Of a stretch of 49,046 bases of DNA, positions 27,801-36,060 are shown piece after piece (the stretch's first letter is position 1; each line of letters begins with the position of its first letter). Source of the DNA: Colimorpha sp045222795 (GTDB taxonomy: Bacteria > Bacteroidota > Bacteroidia > Bacteroidales > P3); assembly GCA_045222795.1 (NCBI GenBank), contig JBGUZF010000038.1, forward strand, positions 1 through 49,046, in the 5' to 3' direction. The notes under the pieces are model-generated. The model saw only the letters and a list, made by a program, of their open reading frames with translations. It searched no databases and had not been told where the DNA came from. The position numbers and the translations under genes were made by a program.

Positions 27801-30800
27801 CCTTGATGGTCTGTGCCACGAAGGTCACATTCTCCGTAACAGTGATATTAATGGTCTCGGTGCCGTCGTAAGGCAGACCGTTGCGCGTCCAACCGCTGAA
27901 GAGGTAGTTCTCGGCGGGAGTGGCGGTGAGGGTCAGGGCGGTGCCGTAGTCGTAGGTGCCGCCGTCGGTCACCGTACCGTTGACCATGTTGGTGGTCACC
28001 GTGTACTGGTCAATAGAGAACGAGGGCGTGAAGGTGCTGTCGGTGCTGAGTACCACGGTACGCGGATTGTCGGTGTTGTTGTCCTGCCAACCGGCGAAGT
28101 GGTAGTTCTCGGAGGCTTCGGCATAGAAGGTCACCTTGCTGCCAAGGTCATACATGCCGGTGTCGGCGCCGCTCACGGTGCCGTTCTCGGCATCGCCGTA
28201 GGCCAGGCGCACTTGGTCGCAGGCGAAGATGGCGGTGAGCACCACATTGTCCGTAACAGTGATGGTGCGGCTGCTGTTGGCGTCGCCGTCGCTCCACTCC
28301 ACGAAGTGGTAGCCCGTGGCAGCGGTGGCGGCAATGTCAACGTCGGTGTTCATAAGCACGCTCGTGGCACTGGCCATGGCGCTACCCCAGGCGTCGTTGT
28401 TGCTCAGCACGGCAACCATCAGGCGGTCTCTGTCGCCGAAGACGGCCGTCAGGTTCACGTCGCCGTTCACCGTGATAGGTGTATGGTCTAAGGTTGTCTC
28501 GCCGTCGCTCCAGCTCACGAAGCGGTAGGCGTCGGTGTCGGTCACCTCGGCCAGGGGGTTCACCACATCGCCCCAGTGGTAGTTGCCGGTACCCACGGTG
28601 GTACCCATGGTGATATTGTTGCTGGCTATAGTAACATTGTATTGTACCTGCTCATATTCGGCAGCTATCGTCGTGTTGCCATGCACCACAAGTGTCAGGG
28701 GGTTGCCCGTGCGCACAGCGCCGTTCACTATCCAGCGCATGAACCTCATGCCGTCGTTCTCGTTGGCGGTATAGGTCAGCACGGTGCCGTTCCCGCAGCC
28801 GCCCACGGTATCGCCGTCGGTCAGCTCAACAGTGCCGTAGGTCACGTCGGGCTGCGTCAGGGTCACGCTGTAGTGTTTCGGGGCGAAGAATGCATGCAAG
28901 GTGGTGTCGTGGGTCACCGCGAAGGAGTAGGTGGCCTCGGTCTGCGTGCCGTCCTCCCAGTACAGGAAGTCATAGTGCTCGCGGGGCTCGGCGGTAACGG
29001 TGACGCTCTCGCCGTAGTATTTCGTCACGGGGGCGCTCACGGTACCCATCGTCACATCGTCGCTCACCGGCGTCACGGTGTAGCCGTGCTGCATCATGGT
29101 GGCGGTGAGGGTGATGTTCTCGGTCACCATCACGGTGCGCTCGGCATTCAGTATGCCGTCGCTCCACCACTTGAAGTCGTAGTGCTCGTCGGGAGTGGCC
29201 TTGATGGTCGCCAGCGTGCCGTAGGCATAGCTGCCGGCACCCTCGAAGGTGGCGTTGGCGCCGTTGAGGGTCACCGTGTAGGTCTGAGCCTCGAACTCTG
29301 CCACCACCGTGGTGTTCGCGTGGATATTGTTAATGGTATAGGGACTGGTGCCGTCGCTGTACACGCCGTTCACCGTCCAGCCTCTCAGTCTGTAGCCTGC
29401 GGCGGGAGTGGCAGTCACGGTCTTCGAACCGTCGTACACCACCTCGCCCGAGCCGGCGGTGCCGCCCATGGCGGCATCGTTGCTGCTCACGCTGACATAG
29501 AGGGTCTCAGGCTCGAACACTGCCGTCAGGACGGTGTCGCTAACGATGAGGAAGCTATAGGTCTGGGCATTCACGTTGCCGGGGGTCCAGTACTTGAACT
29601 GCCAGCCTTCGGCGGGAGTGGCCGTCATGGTCACCAGGTCGCCGGGGGTGTAGTTGCCCGTGCCGCTGTAGGCGGTGCTGCCGCTACCCGCGGGGCTCAC
29701 CGTGGCGCTCACGCTCACCTCGTCGGCCTCGGCAAAGATGGCCTCGGCCACTATCGGGGCGTTGGTCACCGTGAAGGTGCGCGGGTTCTCCATGCTCATG
29801 TTGTCGCTCCATCCTTTGAAGACGTAGCGCACAGGGTCGATGCTCGTGGCCGTCACCGTCCAGCTGTCGCCGATATGGGCGGTGGTGGTGAAGACGTTGC
29901 CGGGGGTCAGTTCGCCGCGCGACTGTGCGGTGATTTGCACGGTATAGTCTATCAGTGCGAAGTGGGCCGTGTAGGTCTCGTCGCTCTCGACGGCCACATT
30001 GATGGTGGCGCCGCCGAGTACGGTGACGTCACCGCTCTTGGTCCAGTGGTCAAAGTGGTAGCCCTCGCTGGGCGTGGCTGTCAGGGTGGCGGTGCCGCCA
30101 TAGGCATAGCTGCCGTCGCCTGTCACAGTGCCGTGGCCGTCATCGGCAGTGGAGATGGTATACATGCGCGGCGCATACTCGGCACGGTAGGTCTTGGTCT
30201 GCGTGGCCACGATGGTACGCGGATTGTCGGTCTCGCCGTCTTCCCAACGCAGGAAGGTGTAATGCTCGCCATCGTTGGCCGTGAGCACTACCTCGCTGCC
30301 GTAGTCGGCCACCATGCTGGCGGGCGTCACAGTGCCGTCGCCGTTCATCACGTTGCCGCTGATGGTGAACTGCTCCATACCCATCACGGCCGTCCACGCC
30401 TGTTTCTTGTACACGCGGAAGTAGGTCTGCGAGCTGGTGATGCCCTTGCGGCCGTCGGTCCAGCGGCTGAAGGAGTAGTGGGTGTTGGGCACTACGCTGA
30501 GGTAGGCCGTCTCGTCGTAGGCGAAACGGGTACGGGGGTTGACACCGTCGGTCACCGTCACAGTACCTGCGGCCTCGACATTGATGTTGGCAGTCACGTC
30601 GAAGCTGTCGAGCGAGAAGTTGGCCTCCAGAGTCTGGTCGCCAACAATGGTCAAAGTGCGGCGGGCGTTGTTGTTGTCGTCGCTCCAGCCTTTGAATTTG
30701 CAGTGTGCGTTGGGCTCGGCAAAGAGCGTCACCTGCGTGCCGTACTCGTATGTGTGCAGGCCGGCGTTGGGGGTGATATTGCCGTAGAGCTCACCGCTGA

Positions 30801-33183
30801 CGTTGAGCACTATCTCATAGCTCTCGGGAACTATCACGGGGACTATCACCGTCGATGATGTGGCGGTGTGGGTCACCGTCCATGTGCCGGCAGAGGTCTC
30901 CACTGGTACGGGAGTGCCGGGCAGCATGCCGCGCCAGCTTTCAATGTGATAGTGTACGGGGTCGTTGAGGGTTACGGTATAGGTGATGACAGTACCCGAA
31001 AGCACGATGGTGTCGGGAATCGAGGCTGTCACCGTGGCCCATTCGGGATTGTTTGGCATGCACTTGGCCAGCACCTCGGTGCCTGCGGCAAAGACAGCTG
31101 TCAGGTTTACGTCGCGCTCCACGGTAAGGGTGTAGGGATTGCTAAAGCTGCCGTCGCTCCAACGCAGGAAGTTGTAGCCTGCGGCGGGGGTGGCCTCCAC
31201 CGTCAGCGTGCTGCCGTAGGCCATACGGGCGGCACCCGTGGTGATGGCGGCGGTACCGCGCTCGATATTGTGGCTGACCACACTCACATTGAAGGTGTCG
31301 GGAGCGAACACAGCCTGCAGCGTCGGGTTGTCGGCGCGGCAGATGTAAATCTGCTGCAAGGGGTTCTGGGTATAGGGGGTGGCGCCGTCGAAGATCCAGT
31401 GCACCAAGTGGTAGTGCGGTGCAGGAGTGGCATACACACTGATGGGTCTGTAGTAGTATCCGGCGGTCTTGCCGCTGACAATACCCCAGGCATTGTTGTT
31501 CGACGACAGTTGGAAAGTACCGTAGGTGCTCACATAGTCGAGTTCCAAGGTGTCGGAATAGACGCCCGTGCCGCAGGTCTTGGCAACAAAGGCGTCGTAG
31601 TTGTGCGCCGAGGCAAGTCCAGTGAATGTATGCTCCTGTGCCGAGACGATACTCGAGGCCACCACATTGGTGGGGTCGTTGTGCTCAGTGAGGTACACCA
31701 GGTAGCTGTCGCCGGTGTTGTGTTCGCCGGTCCAGCCGAGAGTGATGCTCGTGGAGGTCACACCGGTGGTGTCGAGGCTCGCGGGACGCTGACAGGCGGG
31801 CAGGGCTTCGACGGAGATGTTGCCAAGCCTTATGTTGGCCGAATTGGCATTGGCCACGCGCAGGGCAAGGCGGGCATTGTCGGGCGGGTGGATGCCGCTC
31901 TCGCGGATGGTCTTGTAGTTGTCGCCGCTCTCAAAGACACCCAACGCAATAAAGCTGCCGGTGTTGGCGGTGTTGGTCAGGTAGCCGAACTCCACCGTGG
32001 GGAACGGCGTGGAGCCATAAGTGGCTGTCAGGCTGATGCCCACGTCATACAGATTGGCATCAATCTCGGGGAACACTATATAGGCATTGGGGTTGCCTGC
32101 GTTGGTACGCACCTGATAGTGCAGACCATAGGTATTGTCGCGGGTGGCCCAAATTCTGGGATAGCCGGCCGACGTTGTGGAGAGGCCGGGAAACTCCCAA
32201 CAGCTAGGCAACTCGTTGGTGACGTTCCATGTATTGTAGGCTGTTACCTGGGTGGCGTCGGCATTCCAGGTCCAAGGCAGCGTCACGGGAACGCAGTAGT
32301 TGGCCTTGAGCAATACGGCGGGAGCCGTGTCGCCCACGCCGCAGATGGCACGTACATATATGTCGTGGCGACTCAAAGGCTCGAGCCCCGTGATGGTGTA
32401 CGAAGGAGTGGCGTCGGAGGTCTCAATCACAGTACCCTCGCCGCGGGTGAAGCCGCGCGGACCATACTCTATCTCGTAGCGCAGCGGCTGTGTGCTGACA
32501 GGATTCAGTGTCCAGCTCAGGTTGAGGCCGGCAGCATTGCTGGTGGCTGCAAGGTTCTCCACAGGCATGCAGGCCGCGTTGGGTACCATGGTGATCTTGA
32601 TATTGGGCAGGTTCTTGTTCTGAGTGCCGTTGCCCGTAGGCTGCGTGTTGGTGCCGGTGATGTACAGGGCCGAACCGGTAACGGCGGGGTCAGTGCTATA
32701 GGTCTTGTAGCGCAGCGCCGATACGGCGGCGGTGCCGTTCTTCGACACCACGATAGCCAAGTTGCCGCCCGTGTATTCGAAAGGCGTGGTCAGGGTGATG
32801 GTGTGCCAGCCCAGTGCCGTGGCCTCGGCGTTGGTGCCGTTGTACACCTGGGTCATCGTGCTGGCCTGCAACCAGTCGGTGCGACTGCTAGCGGCAGTCA
32901 TCGAGGTGTTGGCCATGTAGATGGTCACCTCAGGCTGCGTCCAGTCGGTGGTGGGCAACTGGGCGCACTCGTAGGCAATGGCGGTGATCTGTCCGCCCGA
33001 GGGCAGGTTGATCATCGAAGCAGTATAGATGCTCTGCGACCAACCCTTGGCATTGCTGTTCACAAAGGGCATGGCAGGAGTGATTGTCGTACCATCGGCG
33101 ATGGTCACTGTCATCTCCTGAGCCTTCAGCGGCGCAAGGCCCAGCAGGGCCAGTGCGCACATAAGCAGTATTCGCTTTCTCAT
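24802..33183 (-). CDS. Giant T9SS-secreted surface protein with about 29 InlB-B-type repeats
   Basis: 2793 residues. Signal peptide (MRKRILLMCALALLGLAPLKAQ); an N-terminal beta-sandwich region (about 23-200); fibronectin-III-like segments (about 205-310 and 465-560); then about 29 tandem repeats of 65-80 residues, one enlarged to about 130, each with the core 'Y-x-V-x-x....G-T-V-x-G....Y-G-x-x-V-T-L-T-A-x-P-x-x-G-Y-x-F-x-x-W-S-D-G....R-T-V-x-V-x-x-D-x-x-x-x-A-x-F'. This is the Listeria-Bacteroides (InlB B / Flg_new-like) repeat. The last ~75 residues (RLFDALGRVVAS...VYLVQVGNAPARRVMLMR) are a type A T9SS sorting domain. It is expected to be exported by T9SS and fixed to the cell surface, as a stalk or adhesin. 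Last gene of a three-gene minus-strand operon. Confidence 0.92.
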   Translation of the reverse strand: MRKRILLMCALALLGLAPLKAQEMTVTIADGTTITPAMPFVNSNAKGWSQSIYTASMINLPSGGQITAIAYECAQLPTTDWTQPEVTIYMANTSMTAASSRTDWLQASTMTQVYNGTNAEATALGWHTITLTTPFEYTGGNLAIVVSKNGTAAVSALRYKTYSTDPAVTGSALYITGTNTQPTGNGTQNKNLPNIKITMVPNAACMPVENLAATSNAAGLNLSWTLNPVSTQPLRYEIEYGPRGFTRGEGTVIETSDATPSYTITGLEPLSRHDIYVRAICGVGDTAPAVLLKANYCVPVTLPWTWNADATQVTAYNTWNVTNELPSCWEFPGLSTTSAGYPRIWATRDNTYGLHYQVRTNAGNPNAYIVFPEIDANLYDVGISLTATYGSTPFPTVEFGYLTNTANTGSFIALGVFESGDNYKTIRESGIHPPDNARLALRVANANSANIRLGNISVEALPACQRPASLDTTGVTSTSITLGWTGEHNTGDSYLVYLTEHNDPTNVVASSIVSAQEHTFTGLASAHNYDAFVAKTCGTGVYSDTLELDYVSTYGTFQLSSNNNAWGIVSGKTAGYYYRPISVYATPAPHYHLVHWIFDGATPYTQNPLQQIYICRADNPTLQAVFAPDTFNVSVVSHNIERGTAAITTGAARMAYGSTLTVEATPAAGYNFLRWSDGSFSNPYTLTVERDVNLTAVFAAGTEVLAKCMPNNPEWATVTASIPDTIVLSGTVITYTVTLNDPVHYHIESWRGMLPGTPVPVETSAGTWTVTHTATSSTVIVPVIVPESYEIVLNVSGELYGNITPNAGLHTYEYGTQVTLFAEPNAHCKFKGWSDDNNNARRTLTIVGDQTLEANFSLDSFDVTANINVEAAGTVTVTDGVNPRTRFAYDETAYLSVVPNTHYSFSRWTDGRKGITSSQTYFRVYKKQAWTAVMGMEQFTISGNVMNGDGTVTPASMVADYGSEVVLTANDGEHYTFLRWEDGETDNPRTIVATQTKTYRAEYAPRMYTISTADDGHGTVTGDGSYAYGGTATLTATPSEGYHFDHWTKSGDVTVLGGATINVAVESDETYTAHFALIDYTVQITAQSRGELTPGNVFTTTAHIGDSWTVTATSIDPVRYVFKGWSDNMSMENPRTFTVTNAPIVAEAIFAEADEVSVSATVSPAGSGSTAYSGTGNYTPGDLVTMTATPAEGWQFKYWTPGNVNAQTYSFLIVSDTVLTAVFEPETLYVSVSSNDAAMGGTAGSGEVVYDGSKTVTATPAAGYRLRGWTVNGVYSDGTSPYTINNIHANTTVVAEFEAQTYTVTLNGANATFEGAGSYAYGTLATIKATPDEHYDFKWWSDGILNAERTVMVTENITLTATMMQHGYTVTPVSDDVTMGTVSAPVTKYYGESVTVTAEPREHYDFLYWEDGTQTEATYSFAVTHDTTLHAFFAPKHYSVTLTQPDVTYGTVELTDGDTVGGCGNGTVLTYTANENDGMRFMRWIVNGAVRTGNPLTLVVHGNTTIAAEYEQVQYNVTIASNNITMGTTVGTGNYHWGDVVNPLAEVTDTDAYRFVSWSDGETTLDHTPITVNGDVNLTAVFGDRDRLMVAVLSNNDAWGSAMASATSVLMNTDVDIAATAATGYHFVEWSDGDANSSRTITVTDNVVLTAIFACDQVRLAYGDAENGTVSGADTGMYDLGSKVTFYAEASENYHFAGWQDNNTDNPRTVVLSTDSTFTPSFSIDQYTVTTNMVNGTVTDGGTYDYGTALTLTATPAENYLFSGWTRNGLPYDGTETINITVTENVTFVAQTIKGQRSFSVAVADAGTGYVDGTAAGTYDFDAAISVTAMPALNYHFVCWNNDMEMTNPHIDTTLANGDVNLMAYFAIDTFSVSVATAGNGTVNSEMNGTYRYGDVVLFVATPDEGYVFANWDNNTNITANPMAEGVRSDISHTAYFTLAQHTLAVSSNNSAMGNASIDNPQNSYLHGDTVVVRATCVDNNLYRFVSWSDGDTAAVREVVMVADIELMAIFSEAEKLTVVALSNNSEWGSVTASESSVNYGDTVTLTAAEAEHYHLMRWSDMDDTMHVRDIVVEKDTVITAIFIIDTHTLTLDVEGNGTVYGDGNYDYGTQAMVYATAGEHSHFVRWNDSVTDNPRTVVMDGDKSLTAIFGTDSVVVLASAVNGTVNAERTVVLYGETVTLVATAAEHYGNFKGWTRNGVAYDGGDSISYVANEDATFVATFAIDTVTLAAEANNRQWGYVEGTAAGEYSYGTEVTLVAVSLENSHFVGWFAEADSAMADTLGTGDTLSFTMVSDSSVVAVFERDTYIIDVTSSDSTMGMVTGAGTYYYHDLVMVDAQPYQGYVFMGWSDSVATASRYFYVESDTSVTAIFDHERHTVSVAINDTTMGTVLGAGVYNWGDTATLTAVPNVNFIFMGFNGSVNGESIMSFVVTEDVVVTAVFDHKPVRLYAEAENGSVDVLIAGNQANVERQPMMARYSDEITATAIADEHYSFVEWQTYSLVYDTVYDTVTVIDSIWVVSTYFNDDGEEISVYDTLSHSEVVPSVNATRVADTVITDNPYQFTITYDRVLMAVFEPRVYTVSISGMNCVYSGDGEYHYGDTVTISCEPDAYYRFIGWSGVSEYDVLVSENPCTFVVEHDMNIVAYCEAVEFHLIVEASPAEGGEVSGTGYYQFASNVVITATAAEGYHFISWSDGDTNAIRTVTVTSDTTFTAIFRNLGIESTDMSNVSIYAEGDAVVVDGANGVTVRLFDALGRVVASTEARGNSLRIPVKTTGVYLVQVGNAPARRVMLMR

Positions 33184-33212
33184 AGTTGTATATCTGTTTT
33201 GTTATTATTCAA

Positions 33213-33268
33213 TTCACTAATCACTTCTCGCTTTTCACATTTCACTTTTCACTTGTCACTTTCACCAA
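33213..33268. repeat. 7-bp tandem repeat (TTCACTT), intergenic
   Basis: Eight units (TTCACTA, ATCACTT, CTCGCTT, TTCACAT, TTCACTT x2, GTCACTT, TCACCAA) fill the gap between the lipoprotein stop and the giant gene's leader. Confidence 0.85.
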
Positions 33269-33973
33269 TCACCCCAAATCATAGAAGTATCCCTTCTTGA
33301 GCACCACGCTTTCAGCGGTGGTCGTAACTGCGCCCCAGTCGAAATAAAGCACAACTTCCACCTCGTTACCTTCTATCGGCAGCACATAATAATAAGCTCC
33401 GTCCATTCCATCAATTCTAGTCACTTCTTCACCGGCCCCAAGATAATCAGAGGCCTCTATCCTGCATGAGGCAAGTGTTTCGCCGGGGTAAATATATCCG
33501 GTTCTGGCAATCTCCCCGCTAAATATTTCTTCTACCGTCATCTGTTCGTATACAGTCGAACGTATCACAGCGCAGCAGGGCCACAATGTCATGCGGTTCG
33601 ATGTACCTGCAATGGCGAGGGGTATCGTGACGCCGTCGGTGAAATCGTACTCACCATACCTGCAGCGGGACTCGTCAAATTCTGCCCACGGTATGCCGAC
33701 ATAGAATTTCCCGTTTAGTTTTTCAACAGGATCTCCCTTCGTCGCCCACGATCCGCCACCTTCGTTAATAAGTGTATGCTGTACGCCGTTGATATAAACA
33801 TTATCTCCACCTTCCCACCAAAGACCTTGGTAGTCAAAGGCCAACTTACTGTCGCCGCCAAAGTGCACGTCAGAGAAAAAGAAGTTGGTGTATGCGTTGG
33901 GCTCGACATTGTCCCCGATGCACGAGGTCAGAAGCAGACCGGCCATAGTGGCTATTATCATTGTCTTTTTCAT
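33269..33973 (-). CDS. Lipoprotein of the giant-protein operon
   Basis: 234 residues. Lipobox LLLTSC (Cys about 18). The body is beta-rich and aromatic (YQGLWWEGGDNVYINGVQH, FYVGIPWAEFDES) with a C-terminal VVLYFDWGAVTTTAESVVLKKG (pattern). No family recognised. Base composition is a little more AT-rich than the giant gene. It lies between the short peptide and the T9SS cargo on one strand, which suggests a surface partner of that protein. Gap to the giant gene is 85 bp, mostly 7-mer repeat. Confidence 0.75.
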   Translation of the reverse strand: MKKTMIIATMAGLLLTSCIGDNVEPNAYTNFFFSDVHFGGDSKLAFDYQGLWWEGGDNVYINGVQHTLINEGGGSWATKGDPVEKLNGKFYVGIPWAEFDESRCRYGEYDFTDGVTIPLAIAGTSNRMTLWPCCAVIRSTVYEQMTVEEIFSGEIARTGYIYPGETLASCRIEASDYLGAGEEVTRIDGMDGAYYYVLPIEGNEVEVVLYFDWGAVTTTAESVVLKKGYFYDLG

Positions 33974-33995
33974 ATTCTTGAGTCTTTAAGTGTCA

Positions 33996-34247
33996 TTAAT
34001 CTCCAAACCAATATGAGACGTCACCACGATTGAAATAACCGGCAGCGAGACCCTCGTCGCCAGGCTGCCCGGTGTTAAAGCCGGTGACAAACTGAAACTC
34101 GCCCCACGCCTGCAAATTGTTCTGTTCTGCGCCAATCTGCTGGATAAGGTTGTCCATGATGGTTGTGGCGGAAGTGGCGAAGCCGAGTTCGGCACGGAAC
34201 TCGACGGCCGTTAGCGCCGGAGGAGTGTAAAGTTTTTTCTTTTCCAT
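33996..34247 (-). CDS. 83-residue protein, first gene of the giant-protein operon
   Basis: Starts MEKKKLYTPPALTAVEFRAE, an opening common to short Bacteroidota proteins of unknown role ('K-x-Y-x-x-P-x-x-x-x-V-E'), then GFATSATTIMDN and a Gly/Asn-rich tail ending SYWFGD. No signal peptide. The best promoter in the window (34339-34370) lies about 90 bp upstream, so this gene leads the operon. Confidence 0.65.
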   Translation of the reverse strand: MEKKKLYTPPALTAVEFRAELGFATSATTIMDNLIQQIGAEQNNLQAWGEFQFVTGFNTGQPGDEGLAAGYFNRGDVSYWFGD

Positions 34248-34338
34248 GTATTTATTATTTTATTATGTTTATTTACTTCTTTGTTTTACAGTCACATAGA
34301 GCGTTTTCCACCTGGAAAGCGTCTAAAAGTTTAGTGTG

Positions 34339-34370
34339 CAAAGATAGACCTTTATTTCAATCCGACAAAA
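34339..34370 (-). promoter_or_regulatory. Full Bacteroidota promoter for the giant-protein operon
   Basis: On the minus strand: TTTTG (34370-34366), 19-bp spacer, TATCTTTG (34346-34339). Both elements match consensus at the ideal distance. Leader to the first ATG is about 85 nt. Confidence 0.85.
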
Positions 34371-34423
34371 ATAAATATATTAATATTTATTAAAGCCACC
34401 CCAACCTAGGTGCTAAAGAATTA

Positions 34424-34465
34424 AGGATTTACAGGATTGACAAGATTTCGCCCGCATTTGCGGGC
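34424..34465. repeat. 9-bp repeat (AGGATTTAC) and adjoining hairpin
   Basis: AGGATTTAC, AGGATTGAC, AAGATTTCG (34424-34450), then GCCCGC (34450-34455) pairing with GCGGGC (34460-34465) over an ATTT loop. It lies just downstream of the minus-strand gene at 34476 and may end its transcript, though no long T run follows. Confidence 0.65.
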
Positions 34466-34475
34466 AGGCGACAAA

Positions 34476-35264
34476 TCAACGTCCAAGGTAGAAACGCAGC
34501 CCCCCGAGGAAGGCCCTCTCCAGCAGTGCCAGCTTCTCGGCGTTGGTGCAGTGCGAGTTCTTGAGCGACAGGTCGTACCGAGTGCCGTCGGCCCGTAGGA
34601 ACATCCCTGTGGCGGTGCGCCATTTCTGCTGCCGTCCGCCGGCACAGGTGATGAGTTCCATCTCCCACAGACTGTCGACCAGGTGCGCCAGCATGTCGGC
34701 AGGCCCGAGCCACACCACCCACGGCGCGTCGCTCTGCCGCTCGACGTCGTTCACCGTCAGTCCCAGACCGCGCCGCAGTGCCTCCTGCTGACTGCGACTG
34801 CTGCCTATCATACCTATGCGCGACAGGCCTTCAATGCCGTCGCGAAGGTGTTCCACCCGCAGACCGTGCCGTTCGCCGAGCCACACAAAATGACGCTCGG
34901 CAAGCCTGCTGTCGGGCACAACGGCAACCTTTCGCTGCACCTCGCGGCACGCAACCGCCTCCTCAGTCTGCACTGGGACACCTGCCCCACCCTCCATAGC
35001 TGCCATACGCCGCAGCAAGCGCTCCATACGCTCGGCCTCGGCGACACAGATCTCGCCCCATTCGGGGTCGGGCCACTGCAGCCACAGCGTCATCCACAGC
35101 TCCTTTTGCTGTTCGGGAGGCGTGCGCCGCTCACAAAACAACTGGCGTACAGCACCCACTTCGGCCGGAATGGTCTGGCCGAAGAGCTCCACAGTGGCAG
35201 TATTTGTCTCTGACAATAAACTACTTGTGGACACATTGCCCTGGTATGACCATGGATTATCCAC
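34476..35264 (-). CDS. Uncharacterised protein, RteC-like C-terminal region suspected
   Basis: 262 residues from a GTG start at 35264. This start was chosen because a well-spaced promoter (35269-35300) ends 5 bp upstream; the open frame continues to 35417 but would begin before the promoter. The N-terminal half is helical and charged (ERRTPPEQQKELWMTLWLQW; EAERMERLLRRMAAMEGG). The C-terminal part, PWVVWLGPADMLAHLVDSLW..AGGRQQKW, recalls the 'W-x-G-x-x-x-x-L-x-x-L-I' segment of RteC and similar mobile-element regulators; this is a weak match. It is divergent from the HTH gene at 35476. No function assigned. Confidence 0.6.
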   Translation of the reverse strand: MDNPWSYQGNVSTSSLLSETNTATVELFGQTIPAEVGAVRQLFCERRTPPEQQKELWMTLWLQWPDPEWGEICVAEAERMERLLRRMAAMEGGAGVPVQTEEAVACREVQRKVAVVPDSRLAERHFVWLGERHGLRVEHLRDGIEGLSRIGMIGSSRSQQEALRRGLGLTVNDVERQSDAPWVVWLGPADMLAHLVDSLWEMELITCAGGRQQKWRTATGMFLRADGTRYDLSLKNSHCTNAEKLALLERAFLGGLRFYLGR

Positions 35265-35268
35265 GATG

Positions 35269-35300
35269 CAAAAATATAAAATATTTTTCTTCTGTGCAAA
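35269..35300 (-). promoter_or_regulatory. Promoter of the 34476-35264 gene, leaderless
   Basis: Minus strand TTTG (35300-35297), 20-bp spacer, TATTTTTG (35276-35269). The predicted start of transcription coincides with the GTG start codon at 35264. Confidence 0.65.
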
Positions 35301-35435
35301 TTTATTTAACATTTTTCGTGCGCTACACGTTCCCGATACATCCGCCACCATGCGGTTTTCTGTCGCTCTCCGCACGCTGTTTTGACGCAGGATGTGCTTG
35401 CCATACAAACTGTTCACCGCCTATCGGTAAAGCAA

Positions 35436-35443
35436 TACTTTTG
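35436..35443 (+). promoter_or_regulatory. -7 box for the HTH gene
   Basis: TACTTTTG matches TAnnTTTG, 32 bp before the ATG at 35476. The -33 region is poor (TGTT at 35411). Confidence 0.5.
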
Positions 35444-35475
35444 CAGCCGATTATTAACCTTTAAAAATCAAAGCA

Positions 35476-35943
35476 ATGACAATTGAAGAATTACGTCAGA
35501 TCATGCATCAGTTGAAACTCGATTTCGACTGCGAACCACAGCTCATTTATGTCTTTTATCAGACACCCGACGGGCTGGCGAACAACTTCAGCATCAACAT
35601 CCGCCATGCGCGTCAGCGCAACCGCAAATCCATGACCGTCAGCCAGCTGTTCGACCTCATGGAACGTCAGTACCCCGACAGTCGCGACAGTCGCCTGATG
35701 GCCGTGGAGCGCCCCGACAATCTCAGCCGGTGGCTCGACAGCGCCGAGGTGGCCAAACGCCTTAAAGTCACGGCGCAGACCGTCAACCGATGGGCCAAGA
35801 AAGGCATGCTGCATGCTTCAAAATTCTCGCGCCGAAACTACTTCGACGCCGCCGAAGTCGAGGCTCTCCTCCGCTCCAAAGTCATCCAGGACAACGGCCG
35901 AATGGACAAAACAGGCGTGCCCCTTGACGACGACACCCTCTGA
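35476..35943 (+). CDS. Helix-turn-helix (HTH_17/excisionase-type) DNA-binding protein
   Basis: 155 residues. The N-terminal ~75 residues form an unrecognised alpha/beta domain (YVFYQTPDGLANNFSINIRH). Residues about 84-135 are a winged HTH of the MerR/excisionase kind: WLDSAEVAKRLKVTAQTV, NRWAKKGMLHASKFSRRNYF, DAAEVEALL. The acidic tail ends PLDDDTL. It opens a plus-strand pair with the DUF6266-like gene, separated by a long perfect hairpin. The role may be regulation or excision of the surrounding accessory DNA, but no integrase is in the window. Confidence 0.82.
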   Translation: MTIEELRQIMHQLKLDFDCEPQLIYVFYQTPDGLANNFSINIRHARQRNRKSMTVSQLFDLMERQYPDSRDSRLMAVERPDNLSRWLDSAEVAKRLKVTAQTVNRWAKKGMLHASKFSRRNYFDAAEVEALLRSKVIQDNGRMDKTGVPLDDDTL

Positions 35944-35961
35944 TGTTCAATCGTTTATCTA

Positions 35962-36023
35962 TTGTTCTTCTATTGTTCTTCTATCACCGATAGAGAAACG
36001 ATAGAAGAACAATAGAAGAACAA
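35962..36023. repeat. 24-bp perfect inverted repeat built from 11-bp units
   Basis: Each arm (35962-35985, 36000-36023) holds two 11-bp units of TTGTTCTTCTA type; arms are exact complements with a 14-nt loop. No T run follows, so it is not a standard terminator. It lies between the HTH and DUF6266-like genes. Confidence 0.92.
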
Positions 36024-36060
36024 CAGAAGGACAGGGCATCTAACAATTAAAACATACCCA

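Noticed and set aside
25393..33300. Very long plus-strand frames (640, 377, 760 and 810 codons) opposite the giant gene
   Set aside because: They are antisense shadows caused by GC-rich codon use and the repeat pattern of the real gene. Their products are Val/Gly/His-rich with no domains, and the minus-strand product has signal peptide, repeats and sorting domain.
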